The notes under the pieces are model-generated. The model had not been told where the DNA came from, ran no database searches, and saw nothing but the letters and a program-made list of their open reading frames with translations. DNA of 64,000 nucleotides from JANPPS01 sp965246835 (GTDB lineage: Bacteria > Pseudomonadota > Alphaproteobacteria > Acetobacterales > Acetobacteraceae): assembly GCA_965246835.1 (NCBI GenBank), contig CBDFFQ010000001.1:806001-870000 (forward strand). The letters run 5' to 3'. A program made the position numbers and the translations under genes. Positions 1-7,514 of this stretch are shown here, piece by piece; the stretch's first letter is position 1; every line of letters starts with the position of its first letter.

Positions 1-657
1 GGTGCCCGGTGCGATCGCCCCCGGCATGGGCAGCCCGTCCCGCTTGGCGCGTAGCATCATCTCGAGCGTGAGCGCCCCACCGGCGGAGCTGCCGAATACG
101 GAGATATTGCGGGGCGGCACGGTGCGCAGCACGGCCTTATAGATTGTCATCGCGTCATCGAGCGCCGCGGGGTAGAAAGCCTCGGGCGGCATCCGGTAAT
201 CGACCGCGATTACCTTCATGCGGCCGAACCCAGCCAGGAATAATGCCTCCGGCAAGGCGGCCTCCCGCGGGTTCAGCACGTAGCAGCCGCCATGCACATG
301 GACCCCGATCCGGTTCCGGTTCGCCTCCGGCATGTCGGACGGTGTGATCGTGTAGATGCGGACGCCGTCGAGAGTGCCGGGCTCGATCGTCACGCGCAGG
401 CGTTCGGCCATCGCGGGAATGTTGGGCGCGACCGAGGCGGCGATGCTGTCCTGCAGTTGCTTCCATCCCTCCGGCGTGGTGGGCGGCTTATCCCAATTGG
501 TGCGGAGCGGCTGGGCGATGATGGCCTGCATCTGCGGGCTGACGGTGCCCGGCACCGGCAGGCTTTTCGCCGGGGCGTCCCGCGGCGCCAATGGCTGCGC
601 CGACGCCGCATGCACGACGGCCACGATCATGGCACCCAAAACCAGGCTGCTCTTCAT
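1..657 (-). CDS. secreted alpha/beta hydrolase (HSL-family esterase), 3' end outside window
   Basis: Partial gene: 219 codons are visible and the C-terminus lies before base 1. The N-terminus MKSSLVLGAMIVAVVHAASA is a signal peptide, so the enzyme is probably periplasmic. An oxyanion-hole motif of the hormone-sensitive lipase class appears as HVHGGCY (HGGC instead of the usual HGGG) at about residue 123, and the nucleophile elbow is GSSAGG at about residue 185. These fit a carboxylesterase/lipase of the alpha/beta hydrolase fold-3 family acting on short-chain esters. The acid and histidine of the triad would be in the missing part. The ATG at 655-657 is chosen because it precedes the signal peptide directly. 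Substrate unknown. Confidence 0.8.
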   Translation of the reverse strand, partial: MKSSLVLGAMIVAVVHAASAQPLAPRDAPAKSLPVPGTVSPQMQAIIAQPLRTNWDKPPTTPEGWKQLQDSIAASVAPNIPAMAERLRVTIEPGTLDGVRIYTITPSDMPEANRNRIGVHVHGGCYVLNPREAALPEALFLAGFGRMKVIAVDYRMPPEAFYPAALDDAMTIYKAVLRTVPPRNISVFGSSAGGALTLEMMLRAKRDGLPMPGAIAPGT

Positions 658-722
658 CGACGCTTCCCCTGTATTTTGATGGGAGAGTGATCGCGGAAAG
701 GTAAGCCGTCCAGGGGCCGGTG

Positions 723-807
723 TGGTGCGGGCGGTCGGAATCGAACCGACACTCCTTGCGGAACCGGATTTTGAGTCCGGCGCGTCTACCAGTTCCACCA
801 CGCCCGC
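723..807 (-). tRNA. tRNA-Leu (CAA)
   Basis: Read on the minus strand, 85 nt fold into a class II tRNA. The acceptor arm GCGGGCG pairs with its complement near 727-733, the D-loop contains CTGGTAGACGC, and the T-arm contains GGTTCGATTCC. The anticodon stem CCGGA/TCCGG holds loop CTCAAAA, giving anticodon CAA (codon UUG). The long variable arm expected of tRNA-Leu is present, and CCA is encoded at 723-725. Confidence 0.95.
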
Positions 808-893
808 ATCCGAAGCCGTCATACGACAGGTCCGCAGCCACTAAAAGGGGTTTGCACGCATTCCGCGTCACCGCTATAGAGCGGCGCACCTGA

Positions 894-969
894 TCCCGGA
901 TAGCTCAGCTGGTAGAGCAAGCGACTGTTAATCGCTCGGTCGTTGGTTCGAGTCCAACTCCGGGAGCCA
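894..969 (+). tRNA. tRNA-Asn (GTT)
   Basis: 76 nt including encoded CCA (967-969). Acceptor arm TCCCGGA pairs with TCCGGGA. The anticodon stem AGCGA/TCGCT encloses loop CTGTTAA, giving anticodon GTT. The T-loop is GGTTCGAGTCC. The 3' half (928-969) is also read on the opposite strand as the last codons and stop of phnF. Confidence 0.95.
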
Positions 970-1689
970 GGTTTCCTTCCCCGGTTCGAACACGATCTGC
1001 ACCCGCGTGCTCGGATGGATGGCGATGCCGAGCTCGATCGGCGTCCCGGCCCGATCGGTGTTCACGTTCTCGCAAACCAGCACGGGCCGGTTGCGGGGCA
1101 TGCGGAGCAGCCCGGCCTCTGCGCCGGTGGGAAGGCGGGCGGTCGTGCGCGTGATGGCGCGGACATAGTCGTCGATCCCGGCCCGCTCCAGGGCCGCCGT
1201 GATGCTCGGCGCCGAGCGCAGTGCTGCCTCGATCCCGGGAAGCCGGTCTTCCGGGAAGAAGTGCCGGGCCAGGCTGACCGGCACGCGATCGGCAAACCCG
1301 AGGCGCTCCATCATGACCACGGCCTCCCCCACCGCGATGCCCAGCCCGGCCGCCACTTGCGCCGTCGCTTCCAGGATGCGGACGGCCAGCACCTCGCCCG
1401 CGGGCTCCCGGTTGTGCCGGCGGATCCACTCGCTGAACCGGGTGCGGGTCTCGACGGCGTAGTCCAGCCTCTCCTCGGTGACGAAGGTCCCACGCCCCTG
1501 CTCGGCCCGCACCAGCCCGGTGCGCGCCAGGTGCTCGATGGCGCGGCGGACCGTGTGGCGGTTCACGCCGTGCTCGGCTGCCAGCGTGCTTTCGGTCGGC
1601 AGGCGCTCGCCGGGCTGCAGGCCGTGCGGGCCGATGCGGGCTGCCACCGCTGCCGCGACCTGGCGCCATCGCGGGGAGGCGATCGTCAT
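928..1689 (-). CDS. phnF: GntR/HutC-family regulator of phosphonate uptake and C-P lyase
   Basis: 253 aa. Residues 1-75 form a GntR winged helix-turn-helix (LPTESTLAAEHGVNRHTVRR, then GRGTFV), followed by a UTRA ligand-binding domain to about residue 235. It is divergent from phnG, which is the usual position of PhnF, the autoregulated repressor of C-P lyase genes. The ATG at 1689 is preferred; an upstream GTG-type start in the same frame would add 12 residues without known homology. The 3' end is odd: the frame stays open into the tRNA-Asn gene, and the last 13 codons (ending LDSNQRPSD) plus the TAA stop at 928-930 are antisense to the tRNA anticodon and T arms. The native C-terminus may have been lost when the gene came to lie against the tRNA. 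Confidence 0.85.
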   Translation of the reverse strand: MTIASPRWRQVAAAVAARIGPHGLQPGERLPTESTLAAEHGVNRHTVRRAIEHLARTGLVRAEQGRGTFVTEERLDYAVETRTRFSEWIRRHNREPAGEVLAVRILEATAQVAAGLGIAVGEAVVMMERLGFADRVPVSLARHFFPEDRLPGIEAALRSAPSITAALERAGIDDYVRAITRTTARLPTGAEAGLLRMPRNRPVLVCENVNTDRAGTPIELGIAIHPSTRVQIVFEPGKETWLPELDSNQRPSD

Positions 1690-1731
1690 GCAAACATCAT
1701 CCCGGTCTGGCCCGTTCTCGTGCACCTGCGC

Positions 1732-1760
1732 TTGACCTTGCGTCGAACGCGTCTTAGTTG
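1732..1760 (+). promoter_or_regulatory. candidate sigma70 promoter of the phn operon
   Basis: TTGACC (1732-1737) is followed after 17 nt by TAGTTG (1755-1760). The -35 is good and the -10 weak, as expected for a controlled promoter. It lies 24 nt before the first phnG start codon, in the phnF/phnG divergent region. Sequence match only. Confidence 0.4.
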
Positions 1761-1769
1761 TCTAGACGA
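1758..1769. promoter_or_regulatory. candidate PhnF operator
   Basis: TTGTCTAGACGA is an almost perfect 12-bp palindrome around GTCTAGAC. It overlaps the proposed -10 box of the phn operon and sits between the divergent phnF and phnG genes. GntR/HutC regulators bind short palindromes of this kind, so repression by PhnF is the natural inference; no second copy was seen near phnN. Confidence 0.45.
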
Positions 1770-1783
1770 ATTCGGAGCGTCCC

Positions 1784-2233
1784 ATGGTTGGAGATCCTAT
1801 GCCGGACCTCGGGCCGCGCCAGCGCTGGATGGCGGTCCTGGCCCGCGCCTCGGCGGCGGAGCTGACCGAGGCCGCCGACCTTCTGCCGGCTTATACCCGC
1901 ATGAGGGGGCCGGAAATCGGGCTGGTGATGGTCCGCGGGCGGGCCGGCGGGGCCGGGGCACCATTCAATATGGGTGAGGCCACGGTCGCGCGCTGCACGG
2001 TGCAGAGTGCGGCCGGCTTGCTGGGCCATGCCTATTGTCTGGGCCGCGACCTGCGTCAGGCGGAGCTGGCCGCGGCCTTCGATGCCGCCCTGCAAGACCC
2101 GGCTCACGCCGGTGCCATCGAGCGCACCGTCATCGCACCACTGGCCGCCAAGCAGGAGGCGCAGCGAGCGCAAACAGCGCGCCGCGCCGCCGCGACGCAG
2201 GTGCAGTTCTTCACCCTCGCGACCATGCGATGA
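1784..2233 (+). CDS. phnG: alpha-D-ribose 1-methylphosphonate 5-triphosphate synthase subunit PhnG
   Basis: 149 aa, the normal size for PhnG, part of the PhnG2H2I2J2 core of carbon-phosphorus lyase. PhnG helps PhnI, H and L couple phosphonate to ATP ribose. Family features are the N-terminal RQRWMAVLARA helix, the VMVRGRAGGAGAPFNMGEATV block and the central ALLGHAY-like segment (GLLGHAYCLGRD). Two starts are possible: ATG 1784 (GGAG six bases upstream) or ATG 1799 (GGAG five bases upstream). It is first in the phn operon, directly downstream of the promoter and operator, and its stop overlaps the phnH start (ATGA). Confidence 0.93.
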   Translation: MVGDPMPDLGPRQRWMAVLARASAAELTEAADLLPAYTRMRGPEIGLVMVRGRAGGAGAPFNMGEATVARCTVQSAAGLLGHAYCLGRDLRQAELAAAFDAALQDPAHAGAIERTVIAPLAAKQEAQRAQTARRAAATQVQFFTLATMR

Positions 2234-2793
2234 CCGCGCTGCTTCCCGCCTTCCAAAATCCGGTGCAGGACAGCCAGGCCTGTTTCCGGGCCGTGCTAGA
2301 TGCCCTCTCGCAGCCCGGCACCATTCACTCGGCCGCCGTCCCGCACGTGCCGGCGCCCCTCGGCCACGCCGTCGCGGCGGTGGTGTTGACGCTGTGCGAT
2401 GCCGAGACGCCGCTCTGGCTCGATCCCGCCGCCGCCGCCGCCGCACCCTGGATCGCGTTCCATTGCGGCGCGCCCGCGGCAGCTCCAGGTGCCGCCGCAT
2501 TCGCCGTCGTGCTGGGCATGCTCGATCTCGTGGCCTTCGCGGCCGGCACCGATGAGGCGCCGGAGCAGGGCGCCACCGTGATCGTCGAAGTGGCCGGGCT
2601 GGGCCATGGCGCCGCGTTCACCTTGTCGGGCCCCGGGCTCGAGCATCCGGTGCCGTTCGCCGTGGACGGCCTGCCGCCCGATTTTGCCAGGCATTGGGCC
2701 ACCAACAGGGCGCGGTTCCCGAGGGGCGTCGACCTGATCCTCTGCGCCGGGGACCGCTTTGCCGCCCTGCCGCGCACCGTGGAGATCCGCTGA
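2230..2793 (+). CDS. phnH: alpha-D-ribose 1-methylphosphonate 5-triphosphate synthase subunit PhnH
   Basis: 187 aa. PhnH is a PLP-transferase-like fold without PLP and belongs to the C-P lyase core complex. Recognisable segments are PAFQNPVQDSQACFRAVLDA near the N-terminus, ALSQPG, LTLCDAETPLWL, and the C-terminal PRGVDLILC preceding the last strand. The ATG overlaps the phnG stop and the TGA overlaps the phnI ATG (TGATG), so translation is coupled through phnG-H-I. Confidence 0.93.
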   Translation: MTALLPAFQNPVQDSQACFRAVLDALSQPGTIHSAAVPHVPAPLGHAVAAVVLTLCDAETPLWLDPAAAAAAPWIAFHCGAPAAAPGAAAFAVVLGMLDLVAFAAGTDEAPEQGATVIVEVAGLGHGAAFTLSGPGLEHPVPFAVDGLPPDFARHWATNRARFPRGVDLILCAGDRFAALPRTVEIR

Positions 2794-3884
2794 TGTATGT
2801 CGCGGTCAAGGGTGGGGAGCGCGCGATCGACGCCGCACATGCCTGGCTGGCGGAGGAGCGGCGTGGCGATCGCGCACTGCCTTCGCTCGACCCCGCACAG
2901 ATCGCCGCCCAGCTCGGCCGCGCCGTGGACAGGGTGATGGCGGAGGGCTCGCTCTACGACCGGGACCTCGCGGCGCGGGCCATCCAGCAGGCGCAGGGGG
3001 ATCTGATCGAGGCCGCGTTCCTGCTCCGCGCCTACCGCACCACCTTGCCGCGGTTTGCGATGGCGGAGCCGGTCCAGACGGCGTCGATGCGGCTCACGCG
3101 CCGGGTGTCTGCTATCTTCAAGGATTTGCCGGGCGGCCAGGTGCTGGGGCCGACCTATGACTACACGCACCGGCTGCTTGATTTTGCTGCCGATCCCGCG
3201 CCAGCTGCGGCGCCGGAGGCTGAAGCCGAACCGGCCGCCATGGCGCCCGCCTTTGCCATCCTCGATACCGAGGGCCTGGTCGAGCCCGATCCCGCGCCGT
3301 CCGACAGCGCCCCATTCGATCTGACACGCCAGCCGCTCGCCTTTCCGGCCGGGCGGGATGCGCGGCTGCAGGCGCTCGCGCGGGGCGACGAAGGTTTCAT
3401 GTTGGCGCTCGGCTACTCGACGCAGCGCGGCTATGGCAGCACGCACCCGTTCGTGGGGGAGCTGCGGGTGGGTGAGGCCGCGGTCACGATCGTGCCGCCG
3501 GAGCTGGGGTTCGCCATCGATATCGGCGACGTCGTGCTGACCGAGTGCCAGATGGTCAACCAGTTTCAGGGCTCGAAAACGACCCCGCCCCAATTCACCC
3601 GCGGCTACGGCCTCTGTTTCGGCCATGGCGAGCGCCGGGCGATGGGCATGGCGCTGGTGGACCGGGCGATGCGGGCCACGGAGCTGGGCGAACACGCGGA
3701 TGCCCCGGCGCAGGATGTGGAGTTCGTGCTGAGCCACTGCGACAACGTGGAGGCCACCGGGTTCGTGGAGCACCTGAAATTGCCGCATTACGTGGATTTT
3801 CAGAGTGAGCTGGAGACTGTGCGGCGGATGCGGCGGGAAGCGGCCTCGGCTTCCCCCTCTCCCCCCGGGAGAGGGTTGGGGTGA
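2793..3884 (+). CDS. phnI: alpha-D-ribose 1-methylphosphonate 5-triphosphate synthase subunit PhnI
   Basis: 363 aa (E. coli PhnI is 354). PhnI is the nucleosidase-like subunit that displaces adenine from ATP and forms ribose-1-phosphonate triphosphate with PhnG, H and L. Signature parts are MYVAVKGGERAI at the start, SLYDRDLAARAIQQAQGD, the GYSTQRGYGSTHPFVGELR block, and QFTRGYGLCFGHGERRAMGMA. The C-terminus PSPPGRGLG is not part of the family fold: it is encoded by the palindromic repeat at 3855-3884, which supplies the last ten or so codons. Start ATG overlaps the phnH stop. Confidence 0.95.
   Translation: MYVAVKGGERAIDAAHAWLAEERRGDRALPSLDPAQIAAQLGRAVDRVMAEGSLYDRDLAARAIQQAQGDLIEAAFLLRAYRTTLPRFAMAEPVQTASMRLTRRVSAIFKDLPGGQVLGPTYDYTHRLLDFAADPAPAAAPEAEAEPAAMAPAFAILDTEGLVEPDPAPSDSAPFDLTRQPLAFPAGRDARLQALARGDEGFMLALGYSTQRGYGSTHPFVGELRVGEAAVTIVPPELGFAIDIGDVVLTECQMVNQFQGSKTTPPQFTRGYGLCFGHGERRAMGMALVDRAMRATELGEHADAPAQDVEFVLSHCDNVEATGFVEHLKLPHYVDFQSELETVRRMRREAASASPSPPGRGLG
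3855..3884 (-). repeat. palindromic GGGAGAGGG repeat, copy 1 (inside 3' end of phnI)
   Basis: CCCTCTCCC (3855-3863) and GGGAGAGGG (3867-3875) form a perfect 9-bp stem with a 3-nt loop, followed by TTGGGGTGA, which matches the outer part of the other copies in reverse orientation. It encodes the PhnI C-terminus and its stop codon. Confidence 0.85.
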
Positions 3885-3941
3885 AGGAAACACCATGCCA
3901 GGACCAGACTCACTGACAGACAGCCCACGCGGCCTCCCGAA

Positions 3942-3964
3942 CCCTCTCCCGAAGAAAGAGGGGG
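3942..3964 (+). repeat. palindromic repeat, copy 2 (degenerate, before phnJ)
   Basis: CCCTCTCCC followed after a short loop by AGAGGGGG. The right arm is decayed compared with the other copies but keeps the AGAGGGGG string, which lies five bases before the GTG at 3970 and can act as the phnJ ribosome binding site. Confidence 0.65.
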
Positions 3965-3969
3965 CGGAT

Positions 3970-4908
3970 GTGTCCTACAACTTCGCCTATCTCGACGAGC
4001 AAACCAAACGCATGATCCGCCGGGCCATCCTGAAGGCGGTCGCGATCCCCGGGCACCAGGTGCCGTTCGGCAGCCGGGAGATGCCGCTGCCCTATGGCTG
4101 GGGCACCGGCGGCATCCAGGTCACGGCCAGCATCCTGGGCGCGCACGATGTGCTGAAGGTCATCGATCAGGGCGCCGACGACACCACCAACGCCGTCTCG
4201 ATCCGCCGCTTCTTCGCGCGCACGGCCGGGGTGCAGACCACGACGCACACCGCCGACGCCACCATCATCCAGACCCGGCACCGCATCCCGGAGGCGCCGC
4301 TCCGCGCCGGGCAGATCATGGTGTATCAGGTGCCGCTGCCCGAACCGATGGCGAAGCTGGAGCCGAGCCGGGCCGAAACGCGCCGCATGCATGCGCTGCA
4401 GGAATACGGCCTCATGCAGGTCAAGTTGTATGAGGACATCGCCCGCTACGGCCACATCGCCGCCAGTTACGACTACCCGGTGATGGTGAACGAGCGGTAT
4501 TTGATGTCCCCCTCGCCGATCCCGGCCTTCGACAACCCGAAGCTGCACATGTCCCCGGCGCTGCATCTGTTCGGCGCCGGGCGGGAGAAGCGGATCTATG
4601 CCGTGCCGCCATTCACGACGGTGCGCTCGCTCGATTTCGACGACCATCCCTTCCGCACCACGCGGGCACCGCATGACTGCGCGCTGTGCGGGTCCAGCGA
4701 GTCTTACCTGGACGAGATCGTGACGGATGATGCGGGCACGCGGATGTTCGTGTGCTCGGACACGGATTACTGCGCGCACCGTGGCGAAAAGCCGTCTCCT
4801 GCTGGCGGGAGAGGGTTGGGTGAGGGTGGGACAAACGGCTCTTCGGCCGGTGAGCGTGACCCCACCCTCACCCCGACCCTCTCCCGGCAGCGGGAGAGGG
4901 GGGCATGA
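3970..4908 (+). CDS. phnJ: carbon-phosphorus lyase (radical SAM) PhnJ
   Basis: 312 aa from GTG 3970. PhnJ is the Fe-S/SAM enzyme that cleaves the C-P bond of ribose-1-phosphonate 5-phosphate. The body aligns closely with E. coli PhnJ from YNFAYLDEQTKRMIRRAILK onward. The cluster and catalytic cysteines C237, C240, C262 and C268 keep the family spacing CX2C-X21-C-X5-C. GTG 3970 is chosen because the homologous part starts there and AGAGGGGG precedes it; ATG 3895 (preceded by GAAGGAAA) would add 25 residues encoded partly by repeat DNA. After C268 there are 44 residues, about 35 more than in E. coli, encoded by repeat copies 3 and 4. This tail is probably unstructured and dispensable. Confidence 0.93.
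   Translation: MSYNFAYLDEQTKRMIRRAILKAVAIPGHQVPFGSREMPLPYGWGTGGIQVTASILGAHDVLKVIDQGADDTTNAVSIRRFFARTAGVQTTTHTADATIIQTRHRIPEAPLRAGQIMVYQVPLPEPMAKLEPSRAETRRMHALQEYGLMQVKLYEDIARYGHIAASYDYPVMVNERYLMSPSPIPAFDNPKLHMSPALHLFGAGREKRIYAVPPFTTVRSLDFDDHPFRTTRAPHDCALCGSSESYLDEIVTDDAGTRMFVCSDTDYCAHRGEKPSPAGGRGLGEGGTNGSSAGERDPTLTPTLSRQRERGA
4795..4830 (-). repeat. palindromic repeat, copy 3 (inside phnJ 3' end)
   Basis: Contains GGCGGGAGAGGG then TTGGGTGAGGGTGGG, the reverse-orientation form of the consensus CCCACCCTCACCC..CCCTCTCCCGCC. It is translated as part of the PhnJ C-terminal tail (SPAGGRGLGEGG) and forms a head-to-head pair with copy 4. Confidence 0.8.
4861..4902 (+). repeat. palindromic repeat, copy 4 (end of phnJ, RBS of phnK)
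   Basis: CCCACCCTCACCCC then CCCTCTCCCGGCAGCGGGAG with a 3' AGGGGGG. It encodes the PhnJ tail TLTPTLSRQRERG, and its right arm ends three bases before the phnK ATG at 4905, so it provides that gene's Shine-Dalgarno sequence. Confidence 0.85.
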
Positions 4909-5672
4909 CGCTCCTCACCGCCCAGGGCCTGCATCTCCGCTTCGGCGGCATCACTGCCCTGCATGACGTCTTCGCCACGCTCTGGCCCGGTGAAATCATG
5001 GCGGTCGTGGGCGAGAGCGGGTCCGGCAAGACCACGCTGTTGAACGTGCTGTCCGGCCGGATCGCGCCCGACGCCGGGTCCATCGCCTACACGGACCCGG
5101 CGGGCCTCATTCATGACCTGCGCGCCATGCCCGCGCCGCAGCTCCGTGCGCTGCATCGCTCCGATTGGGGCTACGTGCATCAGAACCCGCGCGACAGCCT
5201 GCGCCTGCGCGTCTCGGCCGGCGGCAATATCGGCGAGCGGCTGATGGCGCAGGGCGCCCGCCATTATGGGGACATCCGCGCCGCCGCCATCGACTGGCTG
5301 CAGCAGGTCGAGATCGAGCCCTCCCGCATCGACGACATGCCGCACACCTTCTCCGGCGGCATGCTGCAACGCTTGCAGATCGCGCGCACCTTGGTCACGC
5401 ACCCGCGCCTGGTGTTCATGGACGAGCCGACGGGCGGGCTCGACGTTTCGGTGCAGGCGCGGCTGCTGGACCTCATTCGCGGCCTCGTGTCCCGGTTGGG
5501 CATCGCAGTGGTGCTGGTGACGCATGACCTCGCGGTGGCGCGGCTGCTGGCGGGGCGGATCATGGTGATGCAGGCGGGGCGCGTGGTGGAAACCGGGCTC
5601 ACCGACCAGGTGCTCGATGATCCGCAACACCCCTACACGCAGCTGCTGGTCAGCTCGGTGCTGTCGGCATGA
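4905..5672 (+). CDS. phnK: phosphonate C-P lyase system ABC-type ATPase PhnK
   Basis: 255 aa, standard length. An ABC ATPase that binds the PhnGHIJ core rather than a membrane transporter and is needed for phosphonate breakdown in vivo. Walker A GESGSGKTT at 36-44, Q-loop VHQNPRDSL at 91-99, signature FSGGML at 149-154, Walker B LVFMDEP at 169-175, switch histidine in VTHDLAV. It resembles oligopeptide-transporter ATPases (HPYTQLL near the C-terminus), as PhnK does. ATG overlaps the phnJ stop; the ribosome binding site GGGAGAGGGGGG comes from repeat copy 4. Confidence 0.94.
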   Translation: MTLLTAQGLHLRFGGITALHDVFATLWPGEIMAVVGESGSGKTTLLNVLSGRIAPDAGSIAYTDPAGLIHDLRAMPAPQLRALHRSDWGYVHQNPRDSLRLRVSAGGNIGERLMAQGARHYGDIRAAAIDWLQQVEIEPSRIDDMPHTFSGGMLQRLQIARTLVTHPRLVFMDEPTGGLDVSVQARLLDLIRGLVSRLGIAVVLVTHDLAVARLLAGRIMVMQAGRVVETGLTDQVLDDPQHPYTQLLVSSVLSA

Positions 5673-6364
5673 TCATGCTGGAGGCCACGGGGCTGTCCAA
5701 GACCTTCGTGCTGCATCTGCAGGGCGGCATCCGCATCCCGGTGCTGTCGGGCGTGGGTCTGCAGGTCGCTGCCGGGTCCTGCGTCGCGCTGGTGGGGCCG
5801 TCCGGCGCGGGCAAGACCACGTTGATGCGGGCGCTGTATGGCACGTATCGGGTGGATGCCGGGCAGATCCGGGTGCGGCACCGCGGCGCGATGACGGAGC
5901 TGTCCGGGGCGAACCCCCGCCTGGTCCTCGACATCAGGCGGGAGACGCTGGGCTATGTCAGCCAGTTCCTCCGCGTGGTGCCCCGCGTGGCGGCGCGCGA
6001 CGTCGTGGCGGAGGCCGGAGTATCGCGCGGCATGACGCCCGAGGCTGCGCGCGAGGCCGCATCCGCGCTGCTGGAGCGGCTGCACATCCCGCCCCGGCTG
6101 CATGGCCTGGCGCCCGCCACCTTCTCCGGCGGCGAGCAGCAGCGCATCAACCTGGCCCGCGGCTTTATCGGCGCCCACCCCGTGCTGCTGCTGGACGAGC
6201 CCACGGCCTCCCTTGACGCCATGAACCGGGACGTGGTCATCGGGATGATCATCGAGGCCCGGCAACGCGGCGCAGCGATCGTGGGCATCTTCCACGATCG
6301 CATGGTCCGGGACGCCGTGTCCGACCATGTGTTCGACATCCCCGCCCTGCAGGAAGCCGCATGA
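5669..6364 (+). CDS. phnL: phosphonate C-P lyase system ABC-type ATPase PhnL
   Basis: 231 aa, usual length. A LolD/MacB-like ATPase that works with PhnG, H and I in forming ribose 1-methylphosphonate triphosphate. Walker A GPSGAGKT at 43-50, signature FSGGEQQR at 152-159, Walker B LLLDEPT at 173-179, and H-loop FHD. The hallmark order is preserved: phnK before, phnM after, both with 4-bp ATGA overlaps, so the three are translationally coupled. Confidence 0.94.
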   Translation: MIMLEATGLSKTFVLHLQGGIRIPVLSGVGLQVAAGSCVALVGPSGAGKTTLMRALYGTYRVDAGQIRVRHRGAMTELSGANPRLVLDIRRETLGYVSQFLRVVPRVAARDVVAEAGVSRGMTPEAAREAASALLERLHIPPRLHGLAPATFSGGEQQRINLARGFIGAHPVLLLDEPTASLDAMNRDVVIGMIIEARQRGAAIVGIFHDRMVRDAVSDHVFDIPALQEAA

Positions 6365-7488
6365 TTCTCACCAACGTCCGCCTGGTGCTGTCCGACCAGG
6401 TCATGATGGGCACGATTGTTCTGGACGGCACGCGCATTCTGGACGTGCAGCCCGGCCGCAGCACCGCCCCCGGCGCCATCGACTGCGAGGGCGATACGGT
6501 GATCCCCGGCATCGTGGACGTGCATACCGACAACCTCGAGCGCCAGGTGCAGCCCCGCAGCAACGCCCGCTGGCCCAGCCGCTCCGCCATGGTGGCGCAT
6601 GACGCGCAATGCGCGGCGGCGGGCGTGACCACCGTGCTGGACGCGCTGTGCCTCGGTGACCTCGGCTTCGACAAGGACCGGGTGCAGACGTTCCATGACG
6701 GCGTGCGGGACCTGGACGCGCTGGCCGATACCGGGCTGCTGAAAAGCGAGCATTTCCTGCATCTCAGGTGCGAGTTGCCGGCGCCCGACATGATGGCGCT
6801 GCTGGACCCCGTGGCGGAGCACCCCAAGGTGCGCATGGTCAGCCTCATGGACCATTGCCCGGGCGTCGGCCAATACGCCAACCTCGACCGCTACCGGAAG
6901 ATGCGGGCCAAAGATGGCCATCAACCCGACTGGATCGAGAAGCAGATCGTGGTGCTGCAAGCCCAGCGCGACCGCACCCGAGACCCGAACCGCCGCGCCT
7001 TGCTGGACCGGATGCGCCCGATCGGCACGGTGCTGGCGAGCCATGACGACCGCACGCTGGAGGAGATCGCCGAAAACCTCGCCGATGGCATCCGCATCAG
7101 CGAGTTTCCGGTTTCGATGGAGGCGGGCGCCGAGGCGCGGCGCGTCGGCATGCAGGTGATTGCGGGCGCCCCGAACATCGTGCGCGGCGGCTCGCATTCC
7201 GGGAATGTCGCAGCGTCCGACCTGGTGCGGGCGGGCGCCGTGGATGCGTTCGCGAGCGACTACGTGCCGAGCGCCCTGATCGAGGCCGCCTTCGCCGTGG
7301 TGGGCCAGACCGGGATTACGTTGCCGGCCGGCATCGCGCTGGTGACGGAGGGCCCGGCGCGCATGGCGGGCCTGATGGACCGCGGACGAATCGCGGCGGG
7401 GTGGCGGGCCGATCTGGTGCGGTTGCGGGAGCATGAGGGCATGCCGGTCGTGCGGCAGGTTTGGCGGGCGGGGGAGCGGGTGATCTAG
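6361..7488 (+). CDS. phnM: alpha-D-ribose 1-methylphosphonate 5-triphosphate diphosphatase PhnM
   Basis: 375 aa amidohydrolase-fold enzyme that removes pyrophosphate from the ribose-phosphonate triphosphate, giving the PhnJ substrate. Metal-site and family motifs are VDVHTDNLERQ (H55), SLMDHCPG, ASHDDRT, ISEFPVSMEAG, and the C-terminal ASDYVPSALI. The start overlaps phnL (ATGA). Its stop is followed by a repeat copy before the next gene, the only sizeable gap after phnG in the operon. Confidence 0.95.
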   Translation: MILTNVRLVLSDQVMMGTIVLDGTRILDVQPGRSTAPGAIDCEGDTVIPGIVDVHTDNLERQVQPRSNARWPSRSAMVAHDAQCAAAGVTTVLDALCLGDLGFDKDRVQTFHDGVRDLDALADTGLLKSEHFLHLRCELPAPDMMALLDPVAEHPKVRMVSLMDHCPGVGQYANLDRYRKMRAKDGHQPDWIEKQIVVLQAQRDRTRDPNRRALLDRMRPIGTVLASHDDRTLEEIAENLADGIRISEFPVSMEAGAEARRVGMQVIAGAPNIVRGGSHSGNVAASDLVRAGAVDAFASDYVPSALIEAAFAVVGQTGITLPAGIALVTEGPARMAGLMDRGRIAAGWRADLVRLREHEGMPVVRQVWRAGERVI

Positions 7489-7514
7489 CCTCCCTTGTCC
7501 CGAAGCTCCGTTTT

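Noticed and set aside
943..1977. Plus-strand open frame opposite phnF, starting in the tRNA
   Set aside because: No domain, composition typical of antisense translation, and it crosses the phn promoter region into phnG.
2325..3896. Long minus-strand open frame opposite phnH and phnI
   Set aside because: Same GC-rich antisense artefact; phnH and phnI on the plus strand have clear family motifs.
4795..4902. Repeat cluster as a CRISPR array
   Set aside because: The repeats are palindromic, in opposite orientations, irregularly spaced and translated as part of PhnJ; there are no spacers or cas genes.
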